Assembly: GCA_016584305.1 (NCBI GenBank)
Contig: JACEEZ010015277.1
Span: 423,501 to 487,500, forward strand
Direction of reading: 5' to 3'
Length of the DNA: 64,000 nt
Origin: Chionoecetes opilio
Taxonomy: Eukaryota; Arthropoda; Malacostraca; Decapoda; Majidae
Program-made: the position numbers and the translations under genes
Part shown: one piece after another, positions 20,590 through 31,978 of the stretch
Layout: every line of letters starts with the position of its first letter
How positions within the stretch are numbered: position 1 is the stretch's first letter
Notes under the pieces: generated by a model
Databases searched by the model: none
The model's input: the letters and a program-made list of their open reading frames with translations, nothing else
What the model was told of the DNA's origin: nothing

Positions 20590-23280
20590 GGCGAAACAGA
20601 AATCAGAAAAAGGGAGGTGGTGTAATGGTGTTAACAAGGAAGAATGTGGTAGTAGGGAATGTGGAAAAAGGAGGTGGGGCAGAGGTTTTGGGAAGGTAGA
20701 GTGGTGATGAAAAAAGGAAGAATAAGAGACTTAGTATCGTATACATTCCACCTAAGACAAAATTCCTGTGGAGAGAAGAGTATGGAAAACATGATAAGAG
20801 ACAAGCAAATGTTTAAAGAATACGATGGAAAATTGTGGAGAACATAATTAGATGGGAGTTTTTTAACTGCAAAGAAGTTTCCCTGGGAAAAATGGTATAC
20901 TGAAGGAGGAGAAGACTCATGGGTGGTACATTGTTGGATTTGGTAATGAATAACATCATGCCCTAGTGGATTAAAGAGAACACAATTTTCCAGAGGTAGC
21001 GAAGAGCCATTAAGACTAGACCTACTATTGACGAAAGAACTGGAAGTAATTAGTAAAGTAGATATCAGTGCCCACTTGGAAAGAGTGACCATGTACTTAT
21101 TGAATTTGAAATAAATGATAGCAAAAAAGAGGGGAGAAAAAGAAGAACAAAAGAAAGGAAGATACAATTATGGAAAAGCAGACTGACGGATTAAGAACAT
21201 TTTTCGGAGAAAACCAGACTGGAGAAATTTCCATGCAAAAGGGTAGTACCCAGAAAAAATGGGATGAGTTCATCCGAATTTACACAGAAGGAATAAATAG
21301 TTATGTTCCAAGGATAGTTATCAGGGGAAAAGAAAAAGAATGAATGGTTTAACAGAAAATTTAAAATTAGCAAGACTAGAAAGAGAAAAAACATGGAATA
21401 GTTGGAGGAAAAAAGGAGGTATAAACCTTTTGGGAGAAGTACAAAAAAACTAAAAATGAATATGTAAGAATCCGAAGTAAAGAAGAAAGAACTATGAGAG
21501 AAATATAAATAGAAAATGTAAGAATGAACCAAAACTTTTCTATAGATATATAATGGAAAAATGAAAAACAAGGAAGGAATAGATAAGCTGAAGGTAGGAG
21601 GCATAGCGTACGAAGATGCATTACAACAGGCTGAGGTGATGAATAAGTGCTTACAGACTGATTTACAAGAGAAAGTGAATTTAAAACGAAAAATATAATA
21701 GCAAAAGAAAATATAATGGAAGACATAAAGTAGACATAATAGAAGTAAAAAGGCTAATGGAAAGTCAAGATGTGAGAAAAGCCCTGGGTCCAGATGGAGT
21801 GTCGAATTGGATAATGAAAGAGTGCCAGTAACCAACTAGCAGGAAAGTTACATAGTGTAATTGAGAGTTCATTCAAGGAGAGCAGAGTCCCGCTTGATTG
21901 GAAAAGAGCAAATATTTCCCAAATTCACAAAGGAGGAGACAAAGAAGAACCACTAAATTACAGGCCAGTATCACTAAACGTGTAGTGGCAAAAGTGTGAA
22001 AAATTGTGAAGGACAGAGGGTTGAAATATTTGGAAGAGCCCAAACACACTCGCAGGTGGCCAGTTCGGATTTAGGGGAGGAATGTCATGTACAAGGAATT
22101 TATTAAGCTTTTACCTCGATAGTGATCGATGTGACACAGGAAAGAGAGGGGTGGGTCGATTGCATATACTTGGACCTAAAGAAGGCATTTGACAAGGTAC
22201 CTCACAAGAGACTGCTCTTGAAGCTAGAACATGAGGAGGATTTGAAGGTGGTTTGCTGAAGTGGATGGAAGACTTTTTGAGCAACAGAGAGATGAGAACA
22301 GTAATAAAAGATCAGAAGTCAGAATGGTGCAGTGTGATAAGTGGAGTTCCTCAAGGATCAGTATTGGCCCCAGTAATGTTCTTGGTCTATGTAAATAATA
22401 TGACAGAGGGAGTGAACAGTTTATATGAGTTTATTCGCTGATGATGCTAATTACCAAGAAAAGTAGCAAGTAAAGAGGACTGTGAGGATTTACAAAAGGA
22501 TTAGACAAAATTTTCAGATGGAGTCAACTATGGGAAATGGAGTTTAATGCTAAAAAGTGTAAAGTTATGGAAGTGGGCAGTAGCAAAAAGAGAACAAGAG
22601 GAAAGTATTCGATGGGAAATGAATGTAAATCAAAATAAAGGTCGAAAAAAAAAACTGGGGGAATATGGATTACGGACAATTTGCACCTGAGAAGCATAAA
22701 CAAGATCACCGGAGATACATATCAAATTGCTGAGGAATATAAGAATGGCATTCAAATATCTGGATGAAGAGATGATTAAGAAATTGATAACATCTTTGAT
22801 TCGACCAAGGTTGGAATATGTGGCAGTGATTTGGTCACCACATAAAAAGAAAGGATATAAGGAAAAATTGAGAGAAAACAAAGAGCAGCCACAAAAATGG
22901 CTCCAAGCCTGAGAGATTTACCATATGAGGAAAGACTTTCAAGACTAAAACTCCCAACTCTTGAGAAAAGAAGAGAAAGGGGAGATTTTATAGCAGTGTA
23001 TAGAGCATCAATGGGTCTGGAAAAAAATGATAGAGAAGATCTGTTTGTGTGGGACGGTAGAAGTGCAAGAGGTCATGAGAAGAAAATTTAAAAGGACAAA
23101 ATGCAAGAGGGACATAAAAAAATACAGCTTCCCGTATAGAAGCATAGAAGCCTGGAACAACCTGATGCAAAAGTGATTAATGCAAGAAGTATTCAGGACT
23201 TCAAAGGCAAGCTGGATAAAAAGTAGATTTGGAGACGGGACAGTACGAGCATAGCTCTTTTCCGTATGTTACAACTAGGT
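20590..23280 (+). pseudogene. Near full-length decayed LINE (jockey/CR1-like, family 1)
   Basis: The order of blocks is that of a non-LTR retrotransposon. APE endonuclease remnants lie at 20659-21180 (YTFHLRQNSCGEKSMENMIR, then a GLRIDEL-type DLVMN block). The EN-RT linker lies at 21190-21720. RT follows: ALGPDGVSNW (about 21785), YRPVSL (21960), YLDLKKAFDKVPHKRL (22170), [20 protein letters not shown] (22340) and LFADDA (22435). The thumb is LIRPRLEYVAVIWSPHKKK (22793-22855), and the C-terminus is NDREDLFVWDGRSARGHEKK. The 3' tail AACTAGGTAAATAC lies at 23272-23285. Many frameshifts and stops are present. The next 240 bp, to 23526, are unassigned. Confidence 0.85.
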
Positions 23281-23526
23281 AAATACACACATAACCCAAA
23301 TCTGTCTTCAAACATTTCTTGTCTCTCCCTGAGGTTGCCAGCGAGGCCGAGGGGCCGCGGGGGTCCACCAGGCGTACAGCAGGGTGTGGTATGATACATT
23401 ACTATTACAGGGTTGACAGCTAGAATATAATCTGCTATACTTCTACATACATTAATAATGGAGATATTAGTAGAGAAAGGTACATACATGACATAGGTTC
23501 TACTACGTATAACCACAACAGTAAAA

Positions 23527-24209
23527 GTCAAACCTCGATATAAAGGACTAAAGGGGGGGAGGAGTGGTCCGTTAAAGCCGATTGTCCGTTATAGCGAGGG
23601 TATTTTCCGAAGGGTGGAAAAATATATGACAAAAAGGAAAATTGTGAAAAAAAATGAGAAATAATCACAAACCCCAACCAGACTGTGTAGCTATGTTGGG
23701 AGGTAAGCAGTGACTGCACTACATGCTGAATTTGGTCCACTCCTACACATAATAAATGAGGAATAATCACAAACACAACCAACCGTTTTAGCTAGTCAAG
23801 CTCAAACTCTTGTGAAAGGTAAACAAATTAGAGATTCAGCCGTGGCTTCCAAGGTATTGCTTATTATCATGACTAATGTCATTATTTTTATATATATAAA
23901 ATATATATATATATATAATATATATAAAATATTATATATAATATATATATATTAAAATATATTATATTTTAATCAATTTATTATTATATTTATTATTAAC
24001 TTATAACTTTTAAAATATTTATTTGAGGTGAGGGAAGTGCAGCCCAACACGATCACTATTAGGGCCATTACACTTCACACCTTTAATTTACTTTTAAAAA
24101 CTAGAACACAAACCCCCCATAAATAAATTTTATATTTTAAACAAACACCCTTTACCCAACCTTAAATATGAAAAAGCCTTTTTAAAATTTAAATTAATAG
24201 GATAATCCC

Positions 24210-24243
<34 letters not shown>

Positions 24244-24280
24244 TATGGAGGTTGCAAATTCGAGGGCATTTAAGGGGTAA
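23527..24280. mobile_element. TA-type element (CTCGATATAACGGAC family), degraded copy 1
   Basis: It starts GTCAAACCTCGATATAAAGG and follows the intact copy at 46966-47784 block by block: GGTCCGTTAAAGCCGATTGT, the TATTTTCCGAAGGGTGGAAA block, the TA-rich run, GAAGTGCAG, and a poly(A) run at 24218-24243. From about 23,880 onward, bases drift sharply from the sister copy and homopolymers lengthen. This suggests either heavy decay or poor base calling. The right end is not recognisable. Confidence 0.65.
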
Positions 24281-24399
24281 TTTTTTGCCCCCCCAAAAAA
24301 ACAAAAAAAAAAAAAAAAGAGGCCATTTTAAACCTTTTTAAGAGGTATTTTGGTTTAAATTTACCTAATAAACCAAACCCTCCCCTTTCTTCCTCTCCT

Positions 24400-26960
24400 A
24401 TACCCCTTTATCCAGAATTTCCATCCTTTTAAAGACCCCAATAGACTCTGCATTGACCCCCGGGAACCTTAGTGCTTTCCCCAATCATTCACCAATCTTC
24501 ATTTGCGCCCCAAAGTGCTGGGGACAGACTGCAAACGAACGAGACATAGATTTTCATCCAAGGGGGGGAATCTTACAAGTTCTTTTTACACCTCGTGAGC
24601 TATGTCAACCCTAAGGTTTGCCTGACATTTCCCCCAGGCCAAGTGATTACCATATGCATGCTCTGTCACTAAGGATGGGGCTCTAGATTTCTTTTTTGAG
24701 CATCTAAAATAGGATCTGGATTGAAAAAAACCTTCCCAGTAGCTGGGGTGTGGCGGTGGTGATCCCGATCCCTAACCCGGGGGAAGGGACCACTCCTACC
24801 GACAAAATTTCCCCGGCCCATATCCCAAACTTATTTGTGTAAGTTATTCGAAAAAATGGAAAATAGTCGACTTGTATTTTTTTTGAACGGAAAACTTTTT
24901 TCCCCGTTCTCAGTGTGGATTCCGTAAGCATCACTCTACTAGGGAACGCTTTTTTCCCTTAAGTCTCCATATGGGGGGCATTTGCCTCTCGCAACACCAT
25001 GTGACCATCTTTTTCACCTTAAAAAGGGTTTTGACCTGGCTTGGGAAGGGTTTAATTTGAAAATCTCTGTATGATTTTTGGGGGCTAAAGGTCGTTTGCC
25101 TGTTTTTCCCCCAGGTTTCCTAGCCAACCGGGTTTTAGAGTTTGGGTTGGCAACATACTGTCTTTGAACACCCGCTTCCAGGGGGCTCCCCCAAGGTCGT
25201 CTTGAGGACTCTGTTCGCTTTGGCCATCAATGGTTTTGTTGATGTATTCCAAGGGTTGTTATACTTAATGGATGATTTATAAATCTCTTTGCTGTTTCCC
25301 CAGGATGTGGGGTTGCAGGAGAAGACTTCAACTTGCTTTTGAAAAATTTTTGTGAATGACACGAATCTGGTTTTTCAGTTTTTCTCCAACAAAGACTGTA
25401 GGGTTATTTTTGCAAAACCCGGGGGATTCATCCCGACCCGCCCTACATCTTTAGGGGGAAAGAAATACCATGTGGGGAAGAGACCCTTTTTTTGGGACTC
25501 ATTTTTGACAATAGACTGACTTGGGTGCCTCCCCTTTCGTGCTCTAAAGACTGACGTTCCGGACCATGGATCTACTGAAAGTCCTCTCCACACCAGCGGG
25601 GGGGCTGATCGCGCTACACCCCCTCTATCTTCACGCCACTTACCCTTTTTCAAAAGCTTAAATATGGATTAAGGTACCCCTCTGCCACCCCCACTCGACT
25701 GCGGATGCTGGTTTTTCGAACATCAGTGGTGTCCGCCCTGGCAACGGGGGCGTTAGGTCTCCCCCATCCCAAGTCTTTTGGTGGATGCTGGTGTCCCCCC
25801 ATTAGATCTTAACCCCATCCCTCCTTTAAAGATTTTTGGTATCGCCTCCAAGCCTCCCCGCTCAAAAGCTTGCCGTGCTGGTCTTTTGATTTGGATCGAA
25901 CTTTACCCTGGGCGAAAAAGTTACCAAAACCCCTTTTGGTTTTCCCTTGACAGCTATTATGGAGACGCTTTTCCTTCCCCTTTACGGGTCTGCCCCCTAG
26001 GCCACGAAGTTCCTGGTTCTCCCAGAAGTGTCCTTTTTTCAAAAAACCTTCCGCTCTCAAAAAAGGGCTTTAAAACCCCCTCAGGGGAGCGTGCCCCTTT
26101 TTTTTGACCCCTTTTGCACACTCAGAGTTCGGTCCTGTCTTTTCTGATGGTTCCAAAACAACGAAAGGGTTGGAACGGGGTGTATTCCCTCGTTTTAAAA
26201 AAAGGCGTCACCTTCCAGTGTTTTCATCGGTTTTTTTTCGGCTAAAAAAAGTGCTATTTTATATGCTCTCTGATTATTTTTACCCCTTCCCGATTTTTCT
26301 TTTACAATTTTTTTGTGTTCTTGTGTGCTCTTTAATCCTATGAATTTTAACTTCCCCATCCGCTGGGCAATGCCATCCTGGGAAAGGCTTTACGCTCAAG
26401 AGGGGGGCCGGACGGTCAGCTTTTTTTGGGGAAACCGGGAATGTAGGGGGTTGCCGGTAAAAGAGGAACCCCGATGCCTTGGCAAAAGCTGCAGCTAAAA
26501 ACCAGCCTATCAATTTTGCATCCGGCTACGGACCACGCTCGGCAATCCTAGATCAGTTCACAAAAATTGGAAGAACGGTTGGATTTTCTATAGGGCCCAA
26601 AAAAAACCGCACCATCCCCAAAGTATCGAGGGCTGGAGCTACTGCGGTCTCTCCCCGGGGGGGGAGACTGCCCTTGGGACGTTGCGTATTGGTCCCCCTC
26701 TTAACTCAGGGTTCCTCTGGGGGGGGGCCCCCTCCTTTCTGGGTGATTGTTTGGTCCCCCCTTTAAATGGCGGCACTTGCTGGTCAGTGCCCCCCGTCTT
26801 GGGAACCCACGTGTGCAATTTTTGTCCCTTGGGCGCAGGTCGGCGGTGCTTACCCTCTCCCTGGCATTTGGGGGGAGAGGTGTTTCTCTCCGGGAAAAGA
26901 AGTCCTACCTTTTTTGAGAAGGCTGGCCTTTCAAAAAAGTTTTTGATGTTTTTTAATTTT
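24400..26960 (+). pseudogene. Jockey-type LINE with RNase H, in corrupted sequence
   Basis: Broken frames still show the order of a jockey-clade ORF2. There is CGFRKHHSTRERF-like RT entry near 24910, a F.DLEKAYD-like block at 25025, a linker with FLTIDLGCLPF near 25510, and RNase H at 26130 (SDGSKTTKGLERGVFPRF). The C-terminal Cys block near 26685 is recognisable as RIGPPLNSGFLWGGAPSF with DCLVPPLNGGTCW, corresponding to the common RIGHTRLTHGFLM..C..C motif. Frame changes occur every few dozen bases. Long G, C, T and A runs and substitutions into the neighbouring base are frequent. 26961-27129 is AT-rich and unassigned. Confidence 0.6.
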
Positions 26961-27129
26961 TTAATTAATTTATTGTTTTTAAAGTATCTTGGTTTTTTAT
27001 GTATTTTTGTATTTTTAATATTTTTTTTCATCTTAAATTTTTTTTTTTAGTTTTACTTTCAGATCTTCTTAGCAGGCGTCAAAAACCCGCATTTGCGGCG
27101 CCCTTAAAACTATAACAATCATCAATAAC

Positions 27130-27951
27130 CAATATTCACCACCCTATTTGTAACCAGTTTTTCTCAATTTTTTTTTTTAAATCTACGCTTTTCCAGTTGA
27201 ATCCTTACTTTCGTTCTACCCTGGGTTTCTAACCTTTAAAAAATTTTTTCCCACATCGCCATATTGTATCCCTTTTTCCCCTTCAAAAATTCTATCACAC
27301 GCCCCCCCTTTCTCTACCCTCTCGAGTGAGTTAAAATTTAAAAGTTTCAATCTTTCTCTAACTAAAATTCGCATCCCCTGAATCATTTTTGGGCATCCTT
27401 CTCGCACTGTTCTAAAAAGGGAAATATCCATCCTGTAATACGAACCAAAACTGCACCCTATAATCTGGTGAGGCCCGACTAGAGCAAAATAAAGCTTTGA
27501 ATAACCTCAGCACTTCTATTTTTAACACTCCTGGGGAATAAATCCTAACCCCTGTAGGCTCGATTTCTAGTCTCAAACTTTTATTTCTAGGGCGGAGGTC
27601 TGACTTACCCGCACTCCCGATCTTCTCACCCCCTGATCTTTTCACGATACATTTCATATGGTAACCCCTTACCAGGATTTTTTTCCCCCAACATTCATTA
27701 GCTACACTTATCAAATTAATCTATCTGCCCTCTATCTGCCCCCTCATTTAATTTATCTAATCTCCTTGCAAAATATTTTCATCCCAAATGTGTCTAATAA
27801 TCCTACCTACCTTAGTATCATCCGCAAACTTGCTGATATCACTACTAATCCCACTATCCAAGTCGTTGATGTAAATAAAAAATAGTAATGGACCCAAAAC
27901 AGACCCTTGTGGAACTCCACTCGTTACCTGCCCCATGCAGATTTAGAACCA
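27130..27951 (-). pseudogene. LINE family 2, RT palm to C-terminus (3' half)
   Basis: On the minus strand, from the right, [13 protein letters not shown], [15 protein letters not shown] and [16 protein letters not shown] blocks (27760-27945) are followed by a C-terminal frame 27216-27431 with LFRTVREGCPKMIQGMRIL and RERLKLLNFNSLERVEKG. Bases left of about 27,900 look degraded, like the preceding region. It is continuous with 29937-31870 once the TTAA element between them is removed. Confidence 0.7.
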
Positions 27952-28204
27952 TTAACCCCTTCACGCCCAGATCTTTCCTTTGCTATAAAAAAATCTTATG
28001 TCGTTAGCCATAAAATTACGAAAAACAACTGAATATACCCAATTAGTTAGAAGATAAGGATACTAAACAGGTCATATCTATAAAATATTGCTTATACAGT
28101 AAAAGCATTATAACTCGGCACTGTATAACTCGGAATTTGATATAACTCGGCATGGCAAAAACAGGATTTTTTTTTATTTTTAATTTTTATTTTTTTTTAT
28201 TTAT

Positions 28205-28868
28205 TTTTTATTTATATATACACCTATACCTATAGCGTGTGTAGGCAGTGAGCTACAGGGGTGGGATGGTAGGCCCTGGAGGCTCACTCGAGGGCTGTGA
28301 TGGTTGGCTGTCGCCCGTGGTGGTGCAGGCAGGATTGTTATAGTGAGGCCCAGGGCTGGATCAAGAGCTGTGGGGGCCCTGGGGCTCAGCTTTTGTGGGG
28401 GCCCTATATTCGCACGAAAATTAAGCACTTTTGTGGGTATTTTGAGGCCTATGTTTGGCAAAGAACTATTAATGCATAGACTGGTATTCAGAGATAAAGG
28501 ATGAAACAGAGACAGGCAAATATGTTTGGGTTTTGTAACTTGCCAATGTTTTTAATATTACTGCTTAAAGCTAATATACATATGGTGGGGGCCCTTTTGG
28601 TGGGGGACCTGGGGCTAGAGCCCCGGTAGCCCCCCCTTTAATCCGGCCCTGGACTGATGCCTGTGATTAGAGGCTCATGCCGCCCCCTGTGTCCTCCCAT
28701 GCACTCACAGTCGAAGGGGGAGTTAATGGACAGGGCATGTGGTTGTTCTTAGGCCACTCGACGGTGCAGAAAGATTTCAAGTGGATTTATGGGTCTCACT
28801 CGGGATCGAACTTGGGTCTTCGAGAACGCCACCCGGTGACGCTAACCACTCTGCTACCGCCTCATCTA
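28205..28868 (-). repeat. tRNA-derived SINE, split by a hAT insertion
   Basis: On the minus strand it runs from a head at 28868 (GGCGGTAGCAGAGTGGTTAG, an A-box-like stretch, then a B-box-like GTTCGATCC near 28813) through the usual body to a tail ending CTATAGGTATAGGTGTAT and an A-rich run at 28205. A 303-bp insertion occupies 28350-28652. It lies at the same place in the TATAACTCGGC element as the SINEs at 49008 and 51690. Confidence 0.85.
28350..28652. mobile_element. Non-autonomous hAT-like element, 303 bp
   Basis: The inverted ends are CCAGGGCTGGATCAA and CCAGGGCCGGATTAA. Flanking 8-bp duplications AGTGAGGC (28342-28349) and ACTGATGC (28653-28660) match at 6 of 8 positions. CAGGGCCGG ends and an 8-bp target are typical of hAT. 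The interior is G-rich without coding potential. Confidence 0.75.
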
Positions 28869-29936
28869 AAATGCATCTCATGGTTTTCACTCGGCATATC
28901 ATGCCCTCACAACCTCTTGTGTGAACATGTAAACAGAAAGTTGGCAAAAAATAATGTATTTCGGCATATTGATGTTATAACTGCACCTCTTCGCTTACAC
29001 TCGGCATATCGTCAGTCGCATAAAGTCGTATTTTTGTCCTTTTGATCTTTTCCTGCAGGCTCAGGCTCTTCAATTTTCATTCCCTTCCTGCTGGAGACAC
29101 CCTTGCGTGATGGAGCTGACATCTTGAAATACAGTATTGTATGATGTAATCCCAAAACACGTAAAATAGGTGGCAAAGTAAAGCAAAGGTCGGGAACGAG
29201 CGTGTAGGCTGTCAGCTGAGCCATGTTTATGTCGTCAAAGCACCGTCTTGGATACGAATTCCGTTTTTTGTCGAAATTGAAAAAGGATTGGTTTCTGCTT
29301 CAAAAACACAACAAGCTTGGTAGGAGCCGAAATAATAATCAATGCAAAATATTGCAAACAATATCACAAAGTAGTATAACACATTTCAGCAAGTGTTATT
29401 GGATTGGGATTCGTAATCCAAGACGGTGCCTGGACGACAAAAACACGGCACAACCTACGCACTGGTTCCTGACCTTTGCTTTAATTTGCCACCTATTTTA
29501 CGTGTTTTGGGATTACATCATACAGTACTGTATATCAAGATGTCAGCTCCATCACGCAAGGGTGTCTCCAGCAGGAAGGGAATGAAATTGAAGAGCCTGA
29601 GGCCCTGAGCCTGCAGGAAAAGGTGAAAGTGCTGGCAAGGATGGATGCAGGTGTATCCATGCGTGCTATTTGTGCTGAGTTTGATATCAAATCCAGCACA
29701 TTCTATCCGTTCACTGGTAAGTGTAGTTTTTATGCTTTTAATGTAGTACTTTTTTTTTTTTTTTTTTCCCCCCCCATATCAGAGGAGGACATTGCATAAC
29801 TCAGCACATCGAATAACTCGGCAAGGGCCAGAGCCCCTATCGTGCCGAGTTATAAGGCTTTTACTGTAGTCACTAAAAATTGTCTTATGGTACCTAAATT
29901 ACAATGGAAATTACATTCTGGGTCTCATGGGGTTAA

Positions 29937-31870
29937 TTGTAACCCTTTGTTGCCTATTACCTAGCCAAGATCTAATCCAACGAAGAACCTTCCCATCTAT
30001 TCCATGAGCCTTAACCTTATTTAAGAGTCTATCGTGTGGCACCTTGTCGAATGCCTTACTAAAGTCCAGGTATACTATATCATAATCCTCATCATTATCT
30101 GCTGTTTCATAAACTTTCCTATAAAAACACAATAAATTAGTGAGACATGATTTACCTTTGGTGAACCCATGTTGTGAATCATTTACCAAACTATGCTTTT
30201 CAAGATGCTCTCTAATGTTTTTTGCTATAACAGATTCCAATAATTTACCTACCACTGACGTCAGGCTAATGGGTCGATAATTTGACATTAATCCTCTATC
30301 TCCCTTCTTAAATATGGGAACTACATCTCCCTTCCTCCACATTAACGGCACTTCCCCTATATCAATCTATTTCCTAAAAATATGCACTAACGCCTCACTA
30401 ACAACCTCTTTGCATTCTTTTAATACTCTGGGATACACTTCATCTGGTCCTGGTGACTTAAAAGTCTTCATTCTGTCTATACCTTCTACCATTTCCCTAG
30501 TTATCACAATATCTTTGAGTTTCTCATCATCCTCTCCTCTAAACATCTGTGTACTATCAGGTACCTTCTGTTTATCCTGCTGAGTAAAAACATTAAAGAA
30601 ATAATCATTTAAAATTTTACACATATCCTCTGCCATGTTTGCAATCTCCCCCTGCTCATTTTTTAATGGCCCCAATAATTCCCTAGTCTTTGTTTTATAA
30701 ACCTGAAAAAATACCTTAGGATCGGTCTTTGCCTTTCCTGCAACCTTAATCTCATAATTGTTCTTTGCTGCTCTTGTTAATTTTTTCACTGTTCTAGCCA
30801 TCTCGTTATACTGCTCTCTATTCACCTGCCCATCCTTAATTTTCTTATACATGTCCCTTTTTACCCCTATGTTGTGTTTAAAAAACTCAGTTATTCACTT
30901 GGGCTCGTTTTTCCCTGATCTTATCGCCCTATAAGGAATATTCTTTTTCTGACGTTCAATTAAATTGCTGACAAAGGTATTATAATCCCTTTCCGCACTG
31001 ACCTCACCGACACCCCCCTCCGTCCCGACCACAGATCTCAACTCACACTCCCTCTTGTCCCTGTTAATTCCTTCCAGGTGTCTTCTTAATCCTACATAAT
31101 TAGCCTTTCTGAAGTCAGGTACTCTATGCTTATTTACACTTCTACTTCCCACCTCCCAATTTAATCAAAATCTGATTTCGCAATGGTCGCTTTTTCCTAA
31201 CATACCTCCAACTTCCACCTCAGTAACTAAATCTTCCCTGTTTGTTAGTAATATATCTATAATATTATCTCCCTTAATAGGCTCCTTGATTGCTTGCTTT
31301 AGGAAGTTATCTTGAACTAGTTTTAACAAATCCTCTGCATCATTGTCTTCTATAATTAAATCCAAGTCAATGCTCCTAAGATTAAAGTCTCCTACCACGC
31401 ATAATCGATTATATTTACAAGCCTTGCTTATTTCCTGCCATATAAGAGCTGAATCCTCTTTACATAAGTTTGGAAGCCTGTACACTACACCCAAGACCAT
31501 CTTATCAGTTCCTTCTCTAATTTCCACCCATATAGACTCTAAGCTATCATCCGTTTTCATAACATTGTTAACACAGCACTGCAATGTATCCTGGCATATA
31601 GTGCAACTCCTCCGCCTCTCCTTCCTACCCTGTCCTTGTGAAATAACTTATATCCCGCTATCTCAACTTCTGGATTAAATACTTTGCCTGTCATATCTAA
31701 TCATGTTTCTGTTAATGCTATTATATCAAAATCTTCAATACAAAATGTTCCTCTCAGTAAATCTATCTTATTTAATATACTCCTACAATTTGTATAATAA
31801 ACCTTTAAGTTGCACTTCTTCATCTTGTCGATTTTCCCGCTAGCTGTATTTACGCTGACTGCCCGTTTTA
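29937..31870 (-). pseudogene. LINE family 2, endonuclease to RT (5' half)
   Basis: The minus strand starts near 31870 with KKCNLKVYYTNCRSILNKID-like endonuclease sequence. Frame 31165-31584 follows, carrying VVGDFNLRSIDLDL and MLGKSDHCEIRF (APE-type GDFN and SDH motifs). The linker frames are 30895-31152 and 30367-30852, the latter with MKTFKSPGPDEVYPRVLKEC. RT frame 29911-30351 has YRPISLTSVVGKLLESVI, SQHGFTKGKSCLTNLLCFY and YLDFSKAFDKVPHDRLLNKV. Only three or four frame breaks occur, so it is younger than family 1 copies. It continues at 27951 beyond the nested insertions. Confidence 0.9.
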
Positions 31871-31978
31871 TCCCTGTCTTTTTTTATATTTTATGAATGG
31901 TCGTGATGTGATTTTTAGTCTTAAGAATGTATCTCAACTTATTTAATGGCAGTCAATAGGAAAATATAATTTGTTTAA

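Larger units (their letters stand above)
28096..29866. mobile_element. Tigger-like TA element (TATAACTCGGC family), copy 1
   Basis: The terminal repeats are CAGTAAAAGCATTATAACTC on the left and CAGTAAAAGCCTTATAACTC on the right, with TA at 28094-28095 and 29867-29868. ATAACTCGGCA motifs recur inside each end. The middle is an inverted duplication. The minus frame 29012-29224 and the plus frame 29426-29608 both start MSAPSRKGVSSRKGMK, the plus arm continuing at 29585-29715 as KVLARMDAGVSMRAICAEFD. This is a CENP-B/psq-type N-terminal helix-turn-helix as in pogo/Tigger transposases. No DDE domain is present. It contains a SINE near the left end. Confidence 0.85.
27956..29932. mobile_element. 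TTAA-flanked element, host of a Tigger-like insertion
   Basis: Imperfect inverted ends CCCCTTCACGCCCAGA and CCCCATGAGACCCAGA lie next to TTAA at 27952-27955 and 29933-29936. Removing it restores the LINE reading RVTIN-NGSKSAW across the junction. Only about 205 bp belong to this element. The remaining 1.77 kb is the TA-flanked insertion at 28096-29866. TTAA target and CCC ends fit a piggyBac-like MITE. Confidence 0.75.

Noticed and set aside
20631..21835. Long minus-strand frames of hydrophobic composition
   Set aside because: They are antisense shadows of the decayed LINE on the plus strand; AT-rich LINE antisense often looks membrane-like.
24000..28000. Novel divergent gene family or foreign DNA
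   Set aside because: LINE block order is still visible, and the pattern of homopolymer drift is better explained by poor base quality.
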